Source: Lamellibrachia satsuma (Eukaryota > Annelida > Polychaeta > Sabellida > Siboglinidae). From it: 64,000 nucleotides of DNA. A model generated the notes under the pieces. It was not told where the DNA came from and made no database searches. It worked only from the letters and a program-made list of their open reading frames with translations. The stretch is from contig BSQZ01000070.1 in the NCBI GenBank assembly GCA_033239005.1, forward strand, positions 203,617 through 267,616. The letters run 5' to 3'. Positions within the stretch are counted from its first letter, which is position 1. Each line of letters opens with the position of its first letter. Positions 12,985 through 24,926 of the stretch are shown here, piece by piece. The translations under genes and the position numbers were made by a program.

Positions 12985-13467
12985 ATCTATGAAGGTTGTG
13001 CATTGTGTCGTATAAAGACGGCGTACAAGAGAATGGCGGCATCGTATGATAACGATGACATCTCATCGATAGTGGCGGTGAAAAAAACACCAGGTTGGAT
13101 GTCACCGGCTTTGTCGGAAGCGGCTCTGTACGACAGTCCCGAGTCGCCTCCGCCAATGGAGCGCGAATCATCTTCAGCTTCGCCGACGCTGTACGTTCTA
13201 CCGAACGCCAGCGTTATCGTACCGCCACACGAGAGCGTGGCGTTATTCAAGCTAGATACGCCAGACGAAATGACACCGGATGTTGCAGACATCATTTTCG
13301 AGGAGGCCGTTGGCAACAAAATTATATACGAGTGTCAAAACAGTCATTCTTCTCTCGAGACGATAACGCGTGACATGTGTCAGGACATCGCTGCCGTTAT
13401 AACGTCGACGGTGTGGCAGAAGGAGATTCGACGCCAAATTCTACTTACACACCCGCAGTTGAAATGA
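12985..13467 (+). CDS. ORF3 accessory protein exon, copy A
   Basis: Unknown family, 160 codons. The frame is open from just after TTCTGTTCGATAG (acceptor-like, ending at 12,984). The exon begins I-Y-E-G and reaches A-Y-K-R, much as copy B's ORF3 begins I-H-N-G and reaches A-Y-E-K right after its own TATAG. A Pro/Ser-rich middle (SPESPPPMERESSSASP) is followed by a helical C-terminus (PDVADIIFEEAV, MCQDIAAVITSTVWQKEIR). It is in phase 0 with the leader donor at 11,885. The acceptor region is locally duplicated (CTGATCTTTCTGTTCGATAG occurs twice, at about 12,920 and 12,965). It has no internal stops. Confidence 0.65.
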   Translation: MYEGCALCRIKTAYKRMAASYDNDDISSIVAVKKTPGWMSPALSEAALYDSPESPPPMERESSSASPTLYVLPNASVIVPPHESVALFKLDTPDEMTPDVADIIFEEAVGNKIIYECQNSHSSLETITRDMCQDIAAVITSTVWQKEIRRQILLTHPQLK

Positions 13468-13469
13468 AC

Positions 13470-13985
13470 ACTGTTGAAACGAACATTCTACTGTTTTTAG
13501 TTTAATATGAACATTGAAATGAACTGAATCACTGTTGAAACTTAGTTTGAATATAACCACTCTTAGTTGCTATGAAATGAACATTCTATATAACAACTGT
13601 TGAAAAGAACATGCTATATAACCACTGTTCTTAGTTGAATAGAAATGAACATTGAAACTTAGTTTGAATGTAACCACTCTTAGTTGCTTTGACGTTAAAC
13701 TAGTTGAATATATGCTTTGACGTTATGAAATGAACATTCTATATAACCACTGTGGAAACGAACATTCTATATAACCACTGTTCTTAGTTGAATAGAAATG
13801 AACTGAATCACTGTTGAAACTTAGTTTGAATATAACCACTCTTAGTTGCATTGACGTTGAACTAGTTGAATATATGCTTTGACGTTATGAAATGAACATT
13901 CTATGACTAGTTGAATATATGCTTTGACGCTATGAAATGAACATTCTATAACCACTGTTGAAAAGGCAACGTATTTGTAACGAGG
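13470..13985. repeat. Degenerate tandem repeats, GAACATTCTATATAACCACT type
   Basis: Units combining AATGAACATTCTATATAACC, CACTCTTAGTTG and TTTGACGTTATGAAATGAAC recur about ten times. This is the 3' flank of the accessory block of copy A. No gene. Confidence 0.85.
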
Positions 13986-14049
13986 CGAGACTGCTTTCTT
14001 GTTGTGTGTTAATACATATCACTGCGAAAAAGACTTATAATCATCATCA

Positions 14050-14085
14050 ACATAACCTCTGTCGTGGTGTACCAACCCACAAGTT
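14050..14085. promoter_or_regulatory. Conserved 3'-flank block CCTCTGTCGTGGTGTA, copy A
   Basis: AACCTCTGTCGTGGTGTACC followed by CCCACAAG matches, in the equivalent accessory-block orientation, a block repeated four times in copy B at about 48,440-48,640. Its conservation between diverged copies suggests a function such as 3'-end processing or a regulator site; which one is unknown. Confidence 0.45.
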
Positions 14086-14274
14086 ATTCTAGCCACTGCC
14101 GTATCGATAACCGATCGTAAGCTAGGGGTCACTGTCGAGGTCGTAAAGACCCACAAACCCACATGACATCATCATCATCGCATAAGTTGAATCGTAGTAT
14201 AATGTGTATTGACATACAACATGAAACAAAATGTATTGACATACGACATAATAAAAATGAAACAAAATGTATGG

Positions 14275-14835
14275 CGCGTGTGTCAGTCCTTTATCATAGA
14301 ACTCGCAGTCCGTCCGGTCCTTTATCGTAGAACTCGCAGTCCGTCCGGTGTCGCTGCCGTACGGTCCTGTAAAGATAGAGTGGTGCCACCTGTGACGAAG
14401 GACCTCGCAATTCGTCCGGTGTCGCAACCGTATGGTCCTGTATAGATAGAGTGGTGCCACCTACTCGCAATCCGTCCGGTGTAGCCACTGTACGGTCCTG
14501 AATAGATAAATAGAGTGGTGCCACCTGTGGCGGAGGAACTCGCAATCCGTCCGGTGTCGCCACCGTATGATCCTGTATAGATAGAGTGGTGCCACCTGTG
14601 ACGAAGGAAGAATACATTAATTTAATGATGCATTAATTTTAACTGATTTTCAACTAATAATTTCAACTAATTTAACCCGTCCGGTGTCGCCACCGTACGG
14701 TCCTGTATAGATAGAGTGGTGCCACCTGTGGAGAAGGAACTCGCAATCCGTTCGGTGTCGCCACCGTACGATCCTGTATAGATAGAGTGGTGCCACCTAT
14801 GACGAAGGACCTCGCAATCTGTCCGGTGTCGTATA
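14275..14835. repeat. ~65-75 bp tandem repeat array upstream of DNA polymerase, copy A
   Basis: About seven units built on CTCGCAATCCGTCCGGTGTC, CCACCGTACGGTCCTGTATA and GATAGAGTGGTGCCACCTGT. A 65-bp AT-rich piece from the left subterminal region is inserted at 14,611-14,675. The array leads to a TATATATAT tract at about 14,831, so it occupies the polymerase promoter position. Copy B has an unrelated CCAAT-containing array there. Confidence 0.9.
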
Positions 14836-14878
14836 TATATCATAACGAGAGGCAATGTCTGTCAGTTGTAGACGCGTC

Positions 14879-17800
14879 ATGAAACGTCATCTATGTCTGC
14901 GGACTCGCACTCGATACGTGTGCGGAGCTACGACGTCACGTAGAGAGTCATTCGACACCGTCGGTGAATGAGCATTCTTATTCGATAGCACCATCGGTAC
15001 CACCTAGCAACCGTGCAAAGAAAACGAAATACTCATGTAAATGCGATGCGACGTTCACAAGATGGGAAAATCTACAGCATCACATAAGAACAACATGTTG
15101 TCTTACAAAAAAAGACCACCACCGTCATCTACACGTGTACGAAATGCGGAAGGAATTTCAATAAACGTGACCACCTGAATAAACACACGTGTACCAAATC
15201 ACCGCCACCACCACCGAAGAGATCAAGCGTGGAAGACACCACATCCCACCATCCGCTAGTTACCGACGAAGATCCCGTCGACCCACCCACTCGACTTCCC
15301 TTCGCCGACACCCTGTCGACGGAACTGCTAGATGTTGTTCGAGTGCACTGGTCGACCATAAGGACACGCGTGTCGAGAGGACCTCTCCAGTGCAGGTACG
15401 ATTACAGATTAACCACGCTAGACACGACCGTTCTAGAGACGCCTTTGAAGAAAATGTACCAGGAACAGACCAACGCCTTCAAGATTAACCTGAGTTACGG
15501 GTTCGTACTGAGGATCAAGAACACGGATCGATACAAGTACTATCACTCCTCGTGCAATTGCTGTGGACGATACCCGGACGAACCCAGTCTCATCACCAAC
15601 AGCGAGGATTTTGACGACTTTCTCGAACGCATCCAAGAAACCGACATTTTGAAGTGGGCCTTCAATCAAAGACCTGGTTCTGCGTGGGTGTGCAAACTCG
15701 TGACCAATGTCACATTCTTCGTTAACCGCACCATCGATCATCCGATAGGATGTGCAAACATGATCCCTCTTCCATTCTACATCAAGAAGAACAGAGCCGT
15801 CATAGGTTTGGAAAAGGAACCCAACCATAACAAGAGGTACGGTGATAACCTGTGTCTCTACCGCTGTCTGGCCCTGCATCGAGGATGCGATCGAAATCGA
15901 CTGGAACCGGCGGTGACGACGCTGTACGAAGCTTACGCGCAAGACGGTGTGTCCATGGAAAAATTTGCCGGGATCACGATGAAAGACCGTGTGCGTGTAC
16001 AGTCTCGTAAAACCGGACGGGGAGGACGAACAGTTAGCTGCAGAACTCGTTCGGAGATCGGTCTGTAAATATCCTACCATGCTCTACCTCAACCTTCACG
16101 AGACGCATTTCTCCTTCATCCAGGATGCGCGCATGTATTGTCACTCGTACAGATGTCGGAAATGCAACTCGTCATGGACACACGCGTGGAAGCTACGTCA
16201 GCACGAGAGCACGTGTACGGGAGGCGTGCGTCGAGTCTTTCCTGGCGACGTGTATCATTCGACTCCGTCGATATTCGAACGACTGGACGACGAGAACATC
16301 CGAGTGACCGAATCGTTGCGGTACTACCCGTACCGAGCCATCTTTGACTTCGAGTGTTGGTTCGATACCGAACAACGTCCGTCTGACAGTTCTGTTCACT
16401 GGATTGCGCGTCACGTTCCGCTGAGCGTCAGCGTGGCGTCCAACATACCAGGACACGAGCAAGTGAAATGTCTCGTCACGAACGGAGACACCAACAAGTT
16501 GGTGATCGACATGATGGCCATTCTGATATCGATGAGTGACGCCGCGTACGACAGCATCAAAGACTCGTACGAGAACGTGTTGGAACAACTCGCGGAAGCA
16601 GTGACGCAATGGGACGAACAAGAAGAGACTACACGAGCAGCCAACGACGAGAAGAAGAAGAAGAAGAAATCTCGACGTACAAAACATCCATACAAAAAGC
16701 TGATGGGACAACTGTATGGATGGATGCGTCAGTTACCCGTCATCGGGTTCAATTCGGGTACGTACGATCTCAATGCCATCAAACAGTTCCTCGTACCCTA
16801 CTTCCTATCCACGACAAAGACGGATCAACAAAAAGAGAGGGAGGAACATCGAGAGGAAGAAGAAGAGAACGAGGGTGTCGGATCGTTTTTCGTCATCAAG
16901 CGCAACAACACTTTCATGTGTCTTTCGACGGATCAGTTGAAATTCCTAGACATGACCAACTACATAGCCACCGGATTCAGCTACGACAAGTATCTGAAAG
17001 CGTACGGATGCGAGGTGACGAAAGGTCATTTCCCGCACGAGTACATGGACCGTCTGGAGAGGCTCGACGACAATGTTCTACCTCCGAAAGAGGCCTTCTT
17101 CAGTCGACCGAAGAACGACGAGGAGTAAGCCAGTTGTCAGGAGGCGTGGCGCAACAACGGCATGACGACCTTGCGAGACTTTCTCGTCTGGTACAACAAC
17201 AGGGACATGGTTCCCTTTCTGCAGGCCATCGACAGACAGTTTGACTTCTAGCAACAGCGCAGAATAGACATGTTCAATCAAGGCATCAGCGTACCCGGTC
17301 TGACACCGGTGTACCTGTTCAACGACCTTCCGGAGAAGACCTATTTTACCATCTTTAACGAGAAGAACAAATATCTGCACGACCTCGTCAAAGATAACAT
17401 TTGCGGTGGTCCGTCGATCATATTTCACCGCTATCACGAGAAAGGGGTCACCGCGCTACGACGGAATGAGTACGGAGAGGTCGCTCGTCCGTGTCGATCG
17501 ATCGTCGGATACGACGCGAACGCGCTGTATCTGTGGTCGCTCATGCAAGACATGCCTATGGGATGGTACGCGACGGCGGGCTGAGAAGGACTTCCGTCCC
17601 GAATCGGCGCAGATGTACGGACAGATGGCCAAGGAATGGTTGACGTGGGAAACCGAACGTACGGGACCTTCTATACGGCATCAGATCAACGGGCGAGAGA
17701 AATGGATAGGTAAACACCTGGTGGACGGATGGTGCAGCGAGAAGAAGACGGCTTATCAGTTCCAAGGTTGTTTCTTCCACGGTTGCCCGTGCGCTCGAGA

Positions 17801-19232
17801 AGAGGTCAGTTACGTCAACGGGAAACCCATGGTCGAACTGCTCGCCGAGACCCAAAAGACCACCGCCTACCTACGTCACTTCGTCAATGTCGTCGAGCTG
17901 TGGGAATACGAGTGGAAAGAGATGAGACGAGATCCGATCGTAAAACGGTGTTTGGCCGCTGCGTTTCCCCGACGTCGACACGCTCGGTGGACGATGACGT
18001 CGCAACAGATCCTGAGTGACGTGCGCGCGAAAACCATGTTCGGCATGATCGAGTGCGACATTCGCGTACCGGAAGAACTGCGCGACCACTTTGCCGAGAT
18101 GCAGCCCGTGTTCAAGAACATCCGTCTGATGCGCGAGGATATCGGTCCGTTCATGCACCGATACGCCGAATCGCACAACATCCTGACGACTCCGAGGCGC
18201 ATGCTCGTGGGCAGTTATTGCGGCGATAAGACATTGCTCGCCACGCCCCTGCTGCGATGGTATCTGGACCACAGTCTCGAGGTGTTGCACGTCTATCAGG
18301 TCATCGAATACGATCCGATTCCGTGCTTCCGACGATTCGGCGATGCCGTGTCCAAGGCACGTCGCAAGGGAGACGTCCACCGAGACAGGACCATCATCGC
18401 GGACACCATGAAGTTGCTGGGAAACTCGGGCTACGGAAAAACCATCACCAACGTGGACCGACATCGCGACGTCAACTACTGCACGGAGAGGGCGGCATCG
18501 CGCATGGTCAACGATAAACGGTTCCGACAACTCGACATCGTCATCGACGACGCGTACGAGATAGAGATGAGCAAGAGAACCGTCGCGTACACTGTACCCA
18601 TGGGATTCTTCGTGCTGCAGTACGCCAAGATGCGCATGCTGCAGTTCTATTACGACTTTATCGACAGATACGTGGAGCGTCCTCTGTTCCAGTACTGCGA
18701 AATGGATACGGACAGTGCCTATTTGGCCTTGGCCGGCGAGTCAGTCGATGCCCTCGTTACTCCGACACTGAGAGATCACTATTTCCGACATCGTTCCGAG
18801 TGGCTCCCTTCCGAATGTTGCGATGAACATCGGGACGAGTACGTGCGTTGTCGACTCTCCGATCGATCGTGGGTCGGAGACGGGGAGTATTTCAAGGTTC
18901 GACGAGCGTTCGACAAGAGGACGCCGGGATTGTTCAAGGAAGAGTGGTCAGGCGACGGGTTCGTGGGGTTGTGTAGCAAGATGTACTACTGTTTCGGAAC
19001 CACCGACAAGTACAGCACCAAAGGTCTGAGCAAACGTCACAACACCATCGACAAGGAGACGTTCCTGGAGGTGCTCAACAACCGTCGGAGCGGAAGTGGA
19101 ACGAACCGTGGGTTCCGGGTGCATCACTCGACCGTGATGACGTACGTGCAAGAACGAGCAGCTCTCACCTACTTCTACGCCAAACGCGTGGTGTACGAGG
19201 ACGGACTGAGCACGGGTCTGGTGGACGTGTAG
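14879..19232 (+). pseudogene. Protein-primed family B DNA polymerase with zinc-finger N-terminus, copy A (multiply broken)
   Basis: It starts after TATATATAT at the ATG matching copy B's start. A frame break occurs almost at once. Recognisable parts are a zinc-finger remnant (CDATFTRWENLQHH), ExoI FDFECWFDTE near 16,350, ExoII GFNSGTYDLNAI near 16,745, motif A GYDANALYLWSL near 17,510, motif B KLLGNSGYGKT near 18,415, and motif C MDTDSAYLAL near 18,705. Frames change near 15,165-15,230, 16,000-16,070, 17,125 and 17,575. A stop lies at about 17,249. The enzyme would replicate the element from a terminal protein; this copy cannot make it. Confidence 0.92.
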
Positions 19233-19270
19233 ATAAGGTGACGCACTCCGATCATCTGTCATAATCGATC

Positions 19271-19902
19271 ATGGACGCACGATGGAAACATCCCTTCACG
19301 TGCATCGTCGCCGGACCGACGTTATGCGGCAAGAGCATGTTCGTGACGCGTCTGTTGCGTCACGCTGCTGCAATGATCGATCCACCTCCCGAAAACATCA
19401 CGTGGTGTTAGGGAGAATGGCAAGAGGCTTACGCAACGACGGACCTGACTCACGTGCAGTTCAAGGAAGGGTTACCAACGGAGGCCATGTTCGATTCGAC
19501 GAAGAGGAACCTCATCGTCATAGACGATCTCATGACGGAAACGGACAAACGATCACGACCTTGTTCACTAAAAAAAGTCATCACAGGAACACGTCCGTGC
19601 TGTATCTCGTGCAGAACCTGTTCTCTAACAACAAAGAGCATCGTACCATCAGTCTTAACACCCACTACATGGTTGTGTTCAAGAATCCACGCGACGCAAC
19701 GTCGGTGTCGCACTTGGCGCGTCAGATGTATCCGGGACGCACGAAATTCGTGCTAGATGCTTTTAAAGACGCCACGTCGGTACCTCACGGTTATCTATTG
19801 ATCGATCTCAAACAGGACACGTCCGAGGACATGGGTCTGCGGACGTACATCTTTCCCGATGACGACGTGCAGTACGTGTACCTATCGAAGGTACACACCT
19901 GA
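19271..19902 (+). pseudogene. FtsK/HerA-type (A32-like) DNA-packaging ATPase, copy A
   Basis: It aligns along its length with the intact copy B gene. The P-loop is altered: GPTLCGKS where B has GPTGCGKS. A TAG stop lies at 19,409-19,411, and a frameshift near 19,550 falls just after the Walker B segment (NLIVIDDLM). The C-terminal part then runs in a second frame to 19,902. In Polintons and related viruses this ATPase pumps the genome into the capsid. Confidence 0.9.
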
Positions 19903-19922
19903 ATAGTCTCTTCATTCGCACC

Positions 19923-20291
19923 ATGTCTGCTCTGGCGAAGAGACACATTTTGTGCATACAGGCTCTGAACAGGTGCAAGAGTGCCAAACTGAGAAGAGCC
20001 ATCATCGCCAACGACGACGCCGATCTGCTGTGCGCGCTGGCCGAGTGTGCCTACAACATACTAAAGAAGAACATTCCGTTGACCGCTCTACAGAGGCGAC
20101 ATTTGAATAAATACAAGACGAACTTACGCAAGTTGACTCAGAGACGAACGTCGGCAGCCGAAAGAAGACGTCTCTTGTTGCGATCGCAAGTCGGCGAGGG
20201 ACAGAGCGGTGGTTTCCTATCGGCCTTCCTAGCGCCGTTGGCGAGTTCGGTCTTTCTACCCTTGCTTCGCGAGGTGCTGCTCAAGAAATAG
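19923..20291 (+). CDS. pX-like small Polinton protein, copy A
   Basis: 122 aa and uninterrupted. N-terminal helices (DADLLCALAECAYNILKKN) are followed by a basic stretch (RRTSAAERRRLLLRS) and a hydrophobic tail (GGFLSAFLAPLASSVFLPLL). Small basic proteins of this kind, with a GGFL-x-A hydrophobic end, are widespread next to the ATPase in Polintons/adintoviruses and have been compared with adenovirus core or membrane-active virion proteins. The naming is tentative. Copy B lies at 42,175-42,576. Confidence 0.7.
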   Translation: MSALAKRHILCIQALNRCKSAKLRRAIIANDDADLLCALAECAYNILKKNIPLTALQRRHLNKYKTNLRKLTQRRTSAAERRRLLLRSQVGEGQSGGFLSAFLAPLASSVFLPLLREVLLKK

Positions 20292-20295
20292 AGAC

Positions 20296-20984
20296 ATGGA
20301 ACACGCACGCAAGATGGTCTTGATGGATCAGCGAGTGTTGGACACGTTGCGTTCACCACCTCCCCGTAGGTAAGAAGGTGCAAGCGCTCGATGACGAGAT
20401 GAAGACCATCCTCGATAGAAAGGACCTCGACGACGGGACCAAGGTAATGTTGTATAATCAGGTGTTGCAACGGTACAACATCCTGGTCGATAAGCGCGTC
20501 AAGGAACCGATACGCGTGTTCTCAGTAGGGAAGGAGGTGGGACCGAAGCTCGAGAAGGAGGAGGAGGAAGTCTCTAGTATGGAGGCCGACGTGGTGAACA
20601 CCGTTCCAAAGAGTCTGCAGGCCAAAGCCAGACGTTTGATGGAGCATCTCAAAAGAAACGTCGCGTGGAACGATCGTGGCGAGCTCATACACGAGGGTGT
20701 CCCTGTTGCTGGAAGTAACGCGGTGGACCTCGTTCACGACCTGTTGCGTAAGAGAAAGACCGACGATCCGACGGGTTGGCAGTCGTTCGCACGGCAACTC
20801 CGCGCCATCAACATACCCTTGGAGTTGGTCGGTAACGTCGCCAGGAGAGCCTACATAAGACATACAGCAACTCCCGCCGCTATTACGCCACGACGACAAC
20901 GACGACGACGATCGTTAAGCTGGTCGCATGGAACATTCCCTACCTACACCACCTCCCGAATTGATGAGTTGGGACATCTTATAA
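20296..20984 (+). pseudogene. Polinton-conserved ~265-aa protein, copy A (frameshifted)
   Basis: Starts MEHARKM like copy B's gene. A frameshift near 20,365 and another near 20,925 break it. The central conserved part is intact (LDDEMKTILDRKDLDDGTK, RGELIHEGVPVAGSNAVDLV, GWQSFARQLRAINIPLELVG). Widespread in Polintons; its function is not established. Confidence 0.75.
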
Positions 20985-21013
20985 GGAGATCATATCGTAC
21001 CCGCAACGCACTC

Positions 21014-21148
21014 ATGTCGTCGGATCCACAGGACGCGTACTGTTCCGTCGTCGCTGCAATACGTTTCGGAAGACTTTACGCACTCGCCGACGCTATATCC
21101 CGCACTCTTATACAACGGACGTTATTCGATCTATGGCTTCGCCGCTAG
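21014..21148 (+). CDS. Small hydrophobic protein 1, copy A (44 aa)
   Basis: Begins MSSDPQDAY, like the 47-aa copy B protein (MSNDPQDTY), then a weaker hydrophobic centre (VVAAIRFGRLYALADAI). Position and start are conserved between copies. Confidence 0.5.
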   Translation: MSSDPQDAYCSVVAAIRFGRLYALADAISRTLIQRTLFDLWLRR

Positions 21149-21285
21149 ACTGTTGTTCCGTCGCTACCGTTGTGGGAACGATAACTTGCGTCCTACTATA
21201 CGTCGGCGTACTCCGAAGTCGTTCGTCAGTACTCCGAAGTCGTCAAAGACACCACAACCGTCAACGCATCGGACCTTCTGTTTTA
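21133..21285 (+). pseudogene. Small membrane protein 2, copy A, now in frame with integrase
   Basis: Short hydrophobic segment (VATVVGTITCVLLYVGVL) as in the copy B 53-aa protein. It has lost its stop, so it runs straight into the integrase start at 21,286, whereas in B the stop and the integrase ATG overlap (TAATG). Confidence 0.5.
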
Positions 21286-22322
21286 ATGGCGCCGAAGAGT
21301 CTGAAGAAGGTCTACTTCGATCCGAAGCAGGTAGGTAGTTATGGCGGATTCGATGCCTTGCGACGCGTCACGCACGCGCCTCGGAAAATAGTCGCGCAGT
21401 GGTTGTCGGAACAGGACGCCTACAGTCAACACAAGCCGACGAGACGACGTTTCAAGAGACGATGCGTCATCGTGGGTGGTATGAACCAACAGTGGCAGGC
21501 CGATCTCGTCGACCTGACGAAGTTGAAAGACGACAACGACGGTATGAACTTTCTCCTCACGATAATCGACGTATTTTCGAAACGAGCCAGATGCATTCCT
21601 ATGCCGAGCAAGTCCGCTGCGTCGTTGGTCGCGGCGCTGCAAATCGCGTTCGCAGATGACCGGCCACAGACGTTGCAGACGGAATGGAATTTCTGAATAA
21701 ATCAGTTCAGGCTCTCTTAAGGAAACGCGGCGTCCATCACTTCTCCACGCACAACGCGGAGACGAAGGCGAGCATAGTGGAACGATTCAACAGAACGTTG
21801 AAGACGCGCATGTGGCGCTACTTCACGAAACTTCAGACGTGGCGTTACATCGACGTCCTTCCGGACCTGGTGCGAACCCACCATCGCAGCATCGGTATGG
21901 CTCCGGCGCGGGTCAATGCAAAGAATAAAGAAAAGCTGTGGCAACGTCTGTACGGACACGTTGGTAAGGGTGTGCCCAAGTTGAACGTGACGGATCGCGT
22001 GCGCGTCAGCAAGTACAAAGGCACGTTAGAAAAGTGTTACGAGACGAACTGGAGCGAAGAGGTGTTCACCGTACACGAAGTTCATCCCTCCGAGCCGCCC
22101 GTGTACTACTTGCGGGACGATCTCGGCGGCGTGCTGGACAGCACCTTCTACGAACTGGAGCTGCAGAAAGTTTCAGTACCGGACGATAAAGTGTACCGCG
22201 TCGAATCGGTGCTGCAGCGTCGTAAGGTCGGCGGACGAACGGAGGCTTTGGTGAAATGGTTCGGACATCCATCCAAATTCAACAGTTGGATCGATGCCAA
22301 GGCGCTCCGCTATAAAGACTAG
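21286..22322 (+). pseudogene. Retrovirus-type DDE integrase with chromodomain, copy A (inactivated)
   Basis: Starts MAPKSLKKVYFDP. The first catalytic Asp segment (WQADLVDL) and the Glu segment (IVERFNRTLKTRMW) are present. A 7-bp loss near 21,680, relative to copy B, removes the second catalytic Asp region and shifts the frame. A further 12-bp in-frame loss lies near 21,876. The C-terminal chromodomain-like part (LQRRKVGGRTEALVKWFGHP) remains. Confidence 0.9.
22311..22317 (+). promoter_or_regulatory. TATA box before the membrane/penton genes, copy A
   Basis: TATAAAG within CTATAAAGACTAG, overlapping the integrase end and 30 bp before the ATG at 22,347. The same CTATAAAGACTAG is kept in copy B at 39,988-39,994. 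Confidence 0.7.
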
Positions 22323-22346
22323 CAGCGCGTAGGACGGCTCGTCATT

Positions 22347-22623
22347 ATGTCATCGCAAGACACGACATCGCAGACCGTCACCGCCGTCATAGAGGAGGAG
22401 GAAGAGGAGGATTGTACCGACGCGTCGAACGACAGTACTTCTTGGCATCTGTTCGGAACCGAGTGTCCCAAAAAGGAGATTTCTGTGTCAGGTCGTCATC
22501 TTGTACACGGTCATCTACAACCTAACTGTAGGTCACGGCGATTCTAATCTGTGGACGGCACTGTTGAGTAGTTCGTTGGGTTACCTGCTGCCCAATCCTA
22601 CGTTGAGACGTAATGGCGACTGA
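22347..22623 (+). pseudogene. Small acidic single-pass membrane protein, copy A (frameshifted)
   Basis: Acidic N-terminus (VIEEEEEEDCTD), then WHLFGTECPKKE. A frame break near 22,490 separates it from its membrane segment and the conserved end (LWTALLSSSLGYLLPNPTL). The end overlaps the penton start. Confidence 0.75.
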
Positions 22624-23360
22624 TTTCTACATGACGCTGCCTAGCAACGCTTCCATGACGACGCACCTCGACAACACCTTGACCCATTACATCACGGACT
22701 TAACGCATCGATCTGACCGGCGAGTGGGAGTGTGGGTTGTATCCGCACACTTGGTACAACGTCACAGAGAACGATGTCTGGTTATTCCTCTACGAGATCG
22801 ATGATCCGGACATGACCCGACTTTCGAAGTTGTCGTGTGGGTATTACAACGATCCGTTAACATTGATGTATCACGTCAACAAGGGACTGCACAGTCTGTG
22901 GTCGGAGAAGACACGGGCTCAATTGAGCTACAGTTCCATCACTCAAAAAATGACGTTGCTCATGACACCGAACACCGTGTTCGTCATACCGAACGACAGC
23001 GCGACGGCGTCCATGTTAGGATTCCGTACACCCGTAGTCAGCGATCGGGAGACGGTTACGTCATCCTCCATCAGCGACTTACACCCTTCCGACTCCTCGT
23101 ACGTCTACACGGACATCGTGGAGTCTCGTATAGTGGGTGATACTCTCGCGCCTCTGTTACGAGCCCTTCCGATTAGCGGACGTCACGGCGACATACTGTC
23201 CGATCGTTTCCCTAACGTTCACTAAGTACCTCTGTTGTGCTCGACCTTCCACTCGATCGAGGTGGGTATAAGAGACGACATGGGTCGACGCGTGCCATTC
23301 GAATACGGCAGAGTGACGGTGACGCTTCATTTTCGTCGACGCAGGGCCGGACTGTTCTGA
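22613..23360 (+). pseudogene. Penton-like minor capsid protein, copy A
   Basis: Begins MATDFYMTLPSNASM, characteristic of the Polinton minor capsid (single jelly-roll). Frame breaks occur near 22,715, and a stop at about 23,223 follows the conserved YTDIVESRIVGDTLAPLLRA. It lacks the Pro-rich insert seen in copy B. It would form capsid vertices. Confidence 0.85.
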
Positions 23361-23752
23361 TGAATTACAACGACTATTACGCATAACAGGCTGGCGGTAC
23401 GCTGCCCTACTTCGCAGGTGCACAATACCAGCGAGGTCACGGACTGGGCAGTCTGTTCGGCGGTCTATTGCGCAGTGCCATGCCGCTCATCAAGAGAGGC
23501 GCCTTGGCTTTGGGTAAGGGAGCGTTGAAAACCGGCGTTCGTATAGCCGGCGACGTCTTATTAGGTTAGAACATAAAAACAGCTGCCAAACGACCCGTCA
23601 CCAACGCCGTGCTGAGCGATCTTCGGGTCCCCGGTAAACGTATAAAACGACCGTCCGCGAAGACGATATTCACAGCTGTAAAGAGACGACGCAAACGACA
23701 GACGTCCAAGAAACGACAGGCCGAGATATTCGACAATGGCTTTCGTGCATAG
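23360..23752 (+). pseudogene. pVI/pX-like basic virion protein, copy A
   Basis: The ninth codon is a stop (23,384-23,386). It then encodes the conserved TLPYFAGAQYQRGHGLGSLF, with later stops near 23,567 and a basic C-terminus (RRRKRQTSKKRQ). The stop at the end overlaps the major capsid start at 23,736. Confidence 0.7.
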
Positions 23753-24926
23753 ACAGTCGTGCGAGGGAGTCAAGAGCGAGCTGGATCTCTTCACCGTACA
23801 CCCCACTCAGAACTGCATCATCGACAGTCACGTGGTGGAACATCAACCCACGGCCTCTCTGGACTCTGGAGGACCGATATAATTCCTCATCCCCGGATCG
23901 GGCGACGATTACCTGGTTCTCGCCAACACGATGATACACGTGCAGGCGTAGGTGACGCGAGTCAACGGAAACGATCTCGACGCGGCCGAACCCGTGGGAT
24001 CGGTGACCAACTGGCTGCATTCGCTGTGGAGTCAAGTCGACGTCTCCCTGAACGGCACGCTTGTGACCTCTTCGTCCAAAACGTACGCGTATCGAGCCTA
24101 CATAGAGACGCTGCTGAGTTACGGATCCGACGCCAAGTCGACGCAGCTGACGAACCAGCTGTGGTACAAGGACACGTCTAGTAGCATGAACGCCGTCGAG
24201 CTAGCCGCAGGACCCGCTCCTAACCGCGGGTTCGTGGCTCGACGAGATTACATAACCGGCAGTCGCGTGGTCGACATGATGGGTCGTCTCCACGTGGATT
24301 TGTTTCTGCAAGATAAATTCCTGATCAACGGCGTCGACGTCAAAATACGACTGGTGCATAGCAAGCTCTCGTTTGCGCTGATGGCTGCTGGAGCCAACGA
24401 GTACAAGATAACCATCGTCAACGCCGCCTTGTTCGTCAAGAAGGCCACCCTCAACCCCGCCGTGCAGATGGCCCACATCAAGGCTCTCGAACGGAGCACG
24501 GTCAAGTATCCTTACGACCCGTCGACTGCAAGGTGTACTCCATTCCCGCGGGAGCTCTGTCGCACACGCACGAGAACCTGTTCCTCGGCACCCTGCGGAA
24601 CGTCTCGTACTGTGCTGCATCGACAACGACGCCTACAACGGCGCGTACGATAAAAATCCGTTTCACGCCAAGAACAACGCCATAGGCTTCCACTCGGTGT
24701 ACGTGGACGGTCGTCAGATACCCGCCAAGCCCTTCCAGCCCAACTTCGCAGAAAACTTCTTCGTCAGAAGCTACGCGAGCCTGTTCACCTCGACCGGCAA
24801 GATCTGGCAGGACGAGGGGAACGGTCTGACTCGCGACGACTACCGAGACGGCTACACCTTCTTCTGTTTCGACCTGACCCCCGACCAGTGCGATGGTCCC
24901 TGCTTCCATCTGGTGCAAAAGGGCAA
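23736..24926 (+). pseudogene. Major capsid protein (double jelly-roll), copy A, truncated
   Basis: Matches copy B along its length (SCEGVKSELDLFTV, DSHVVEHQP, LINGVDVKIRLV, DLTPDQCDGPCFHLVQKGN). In-frame stops lie near 23,880 and 23,948, with frameshifts near 24,530 and 24,600. It ends abruptly at about 24,925, where the sequence switches to the 111-bp dispersed repeat, so the last ~28 codons and the protease gene are gone. Confidence 0.92.

Noticed and set aside
15229..16080. Minus-strand open frame opposite copy A polymerase
   Set aside because: It is antisense to conserved polymerase coding sequence.
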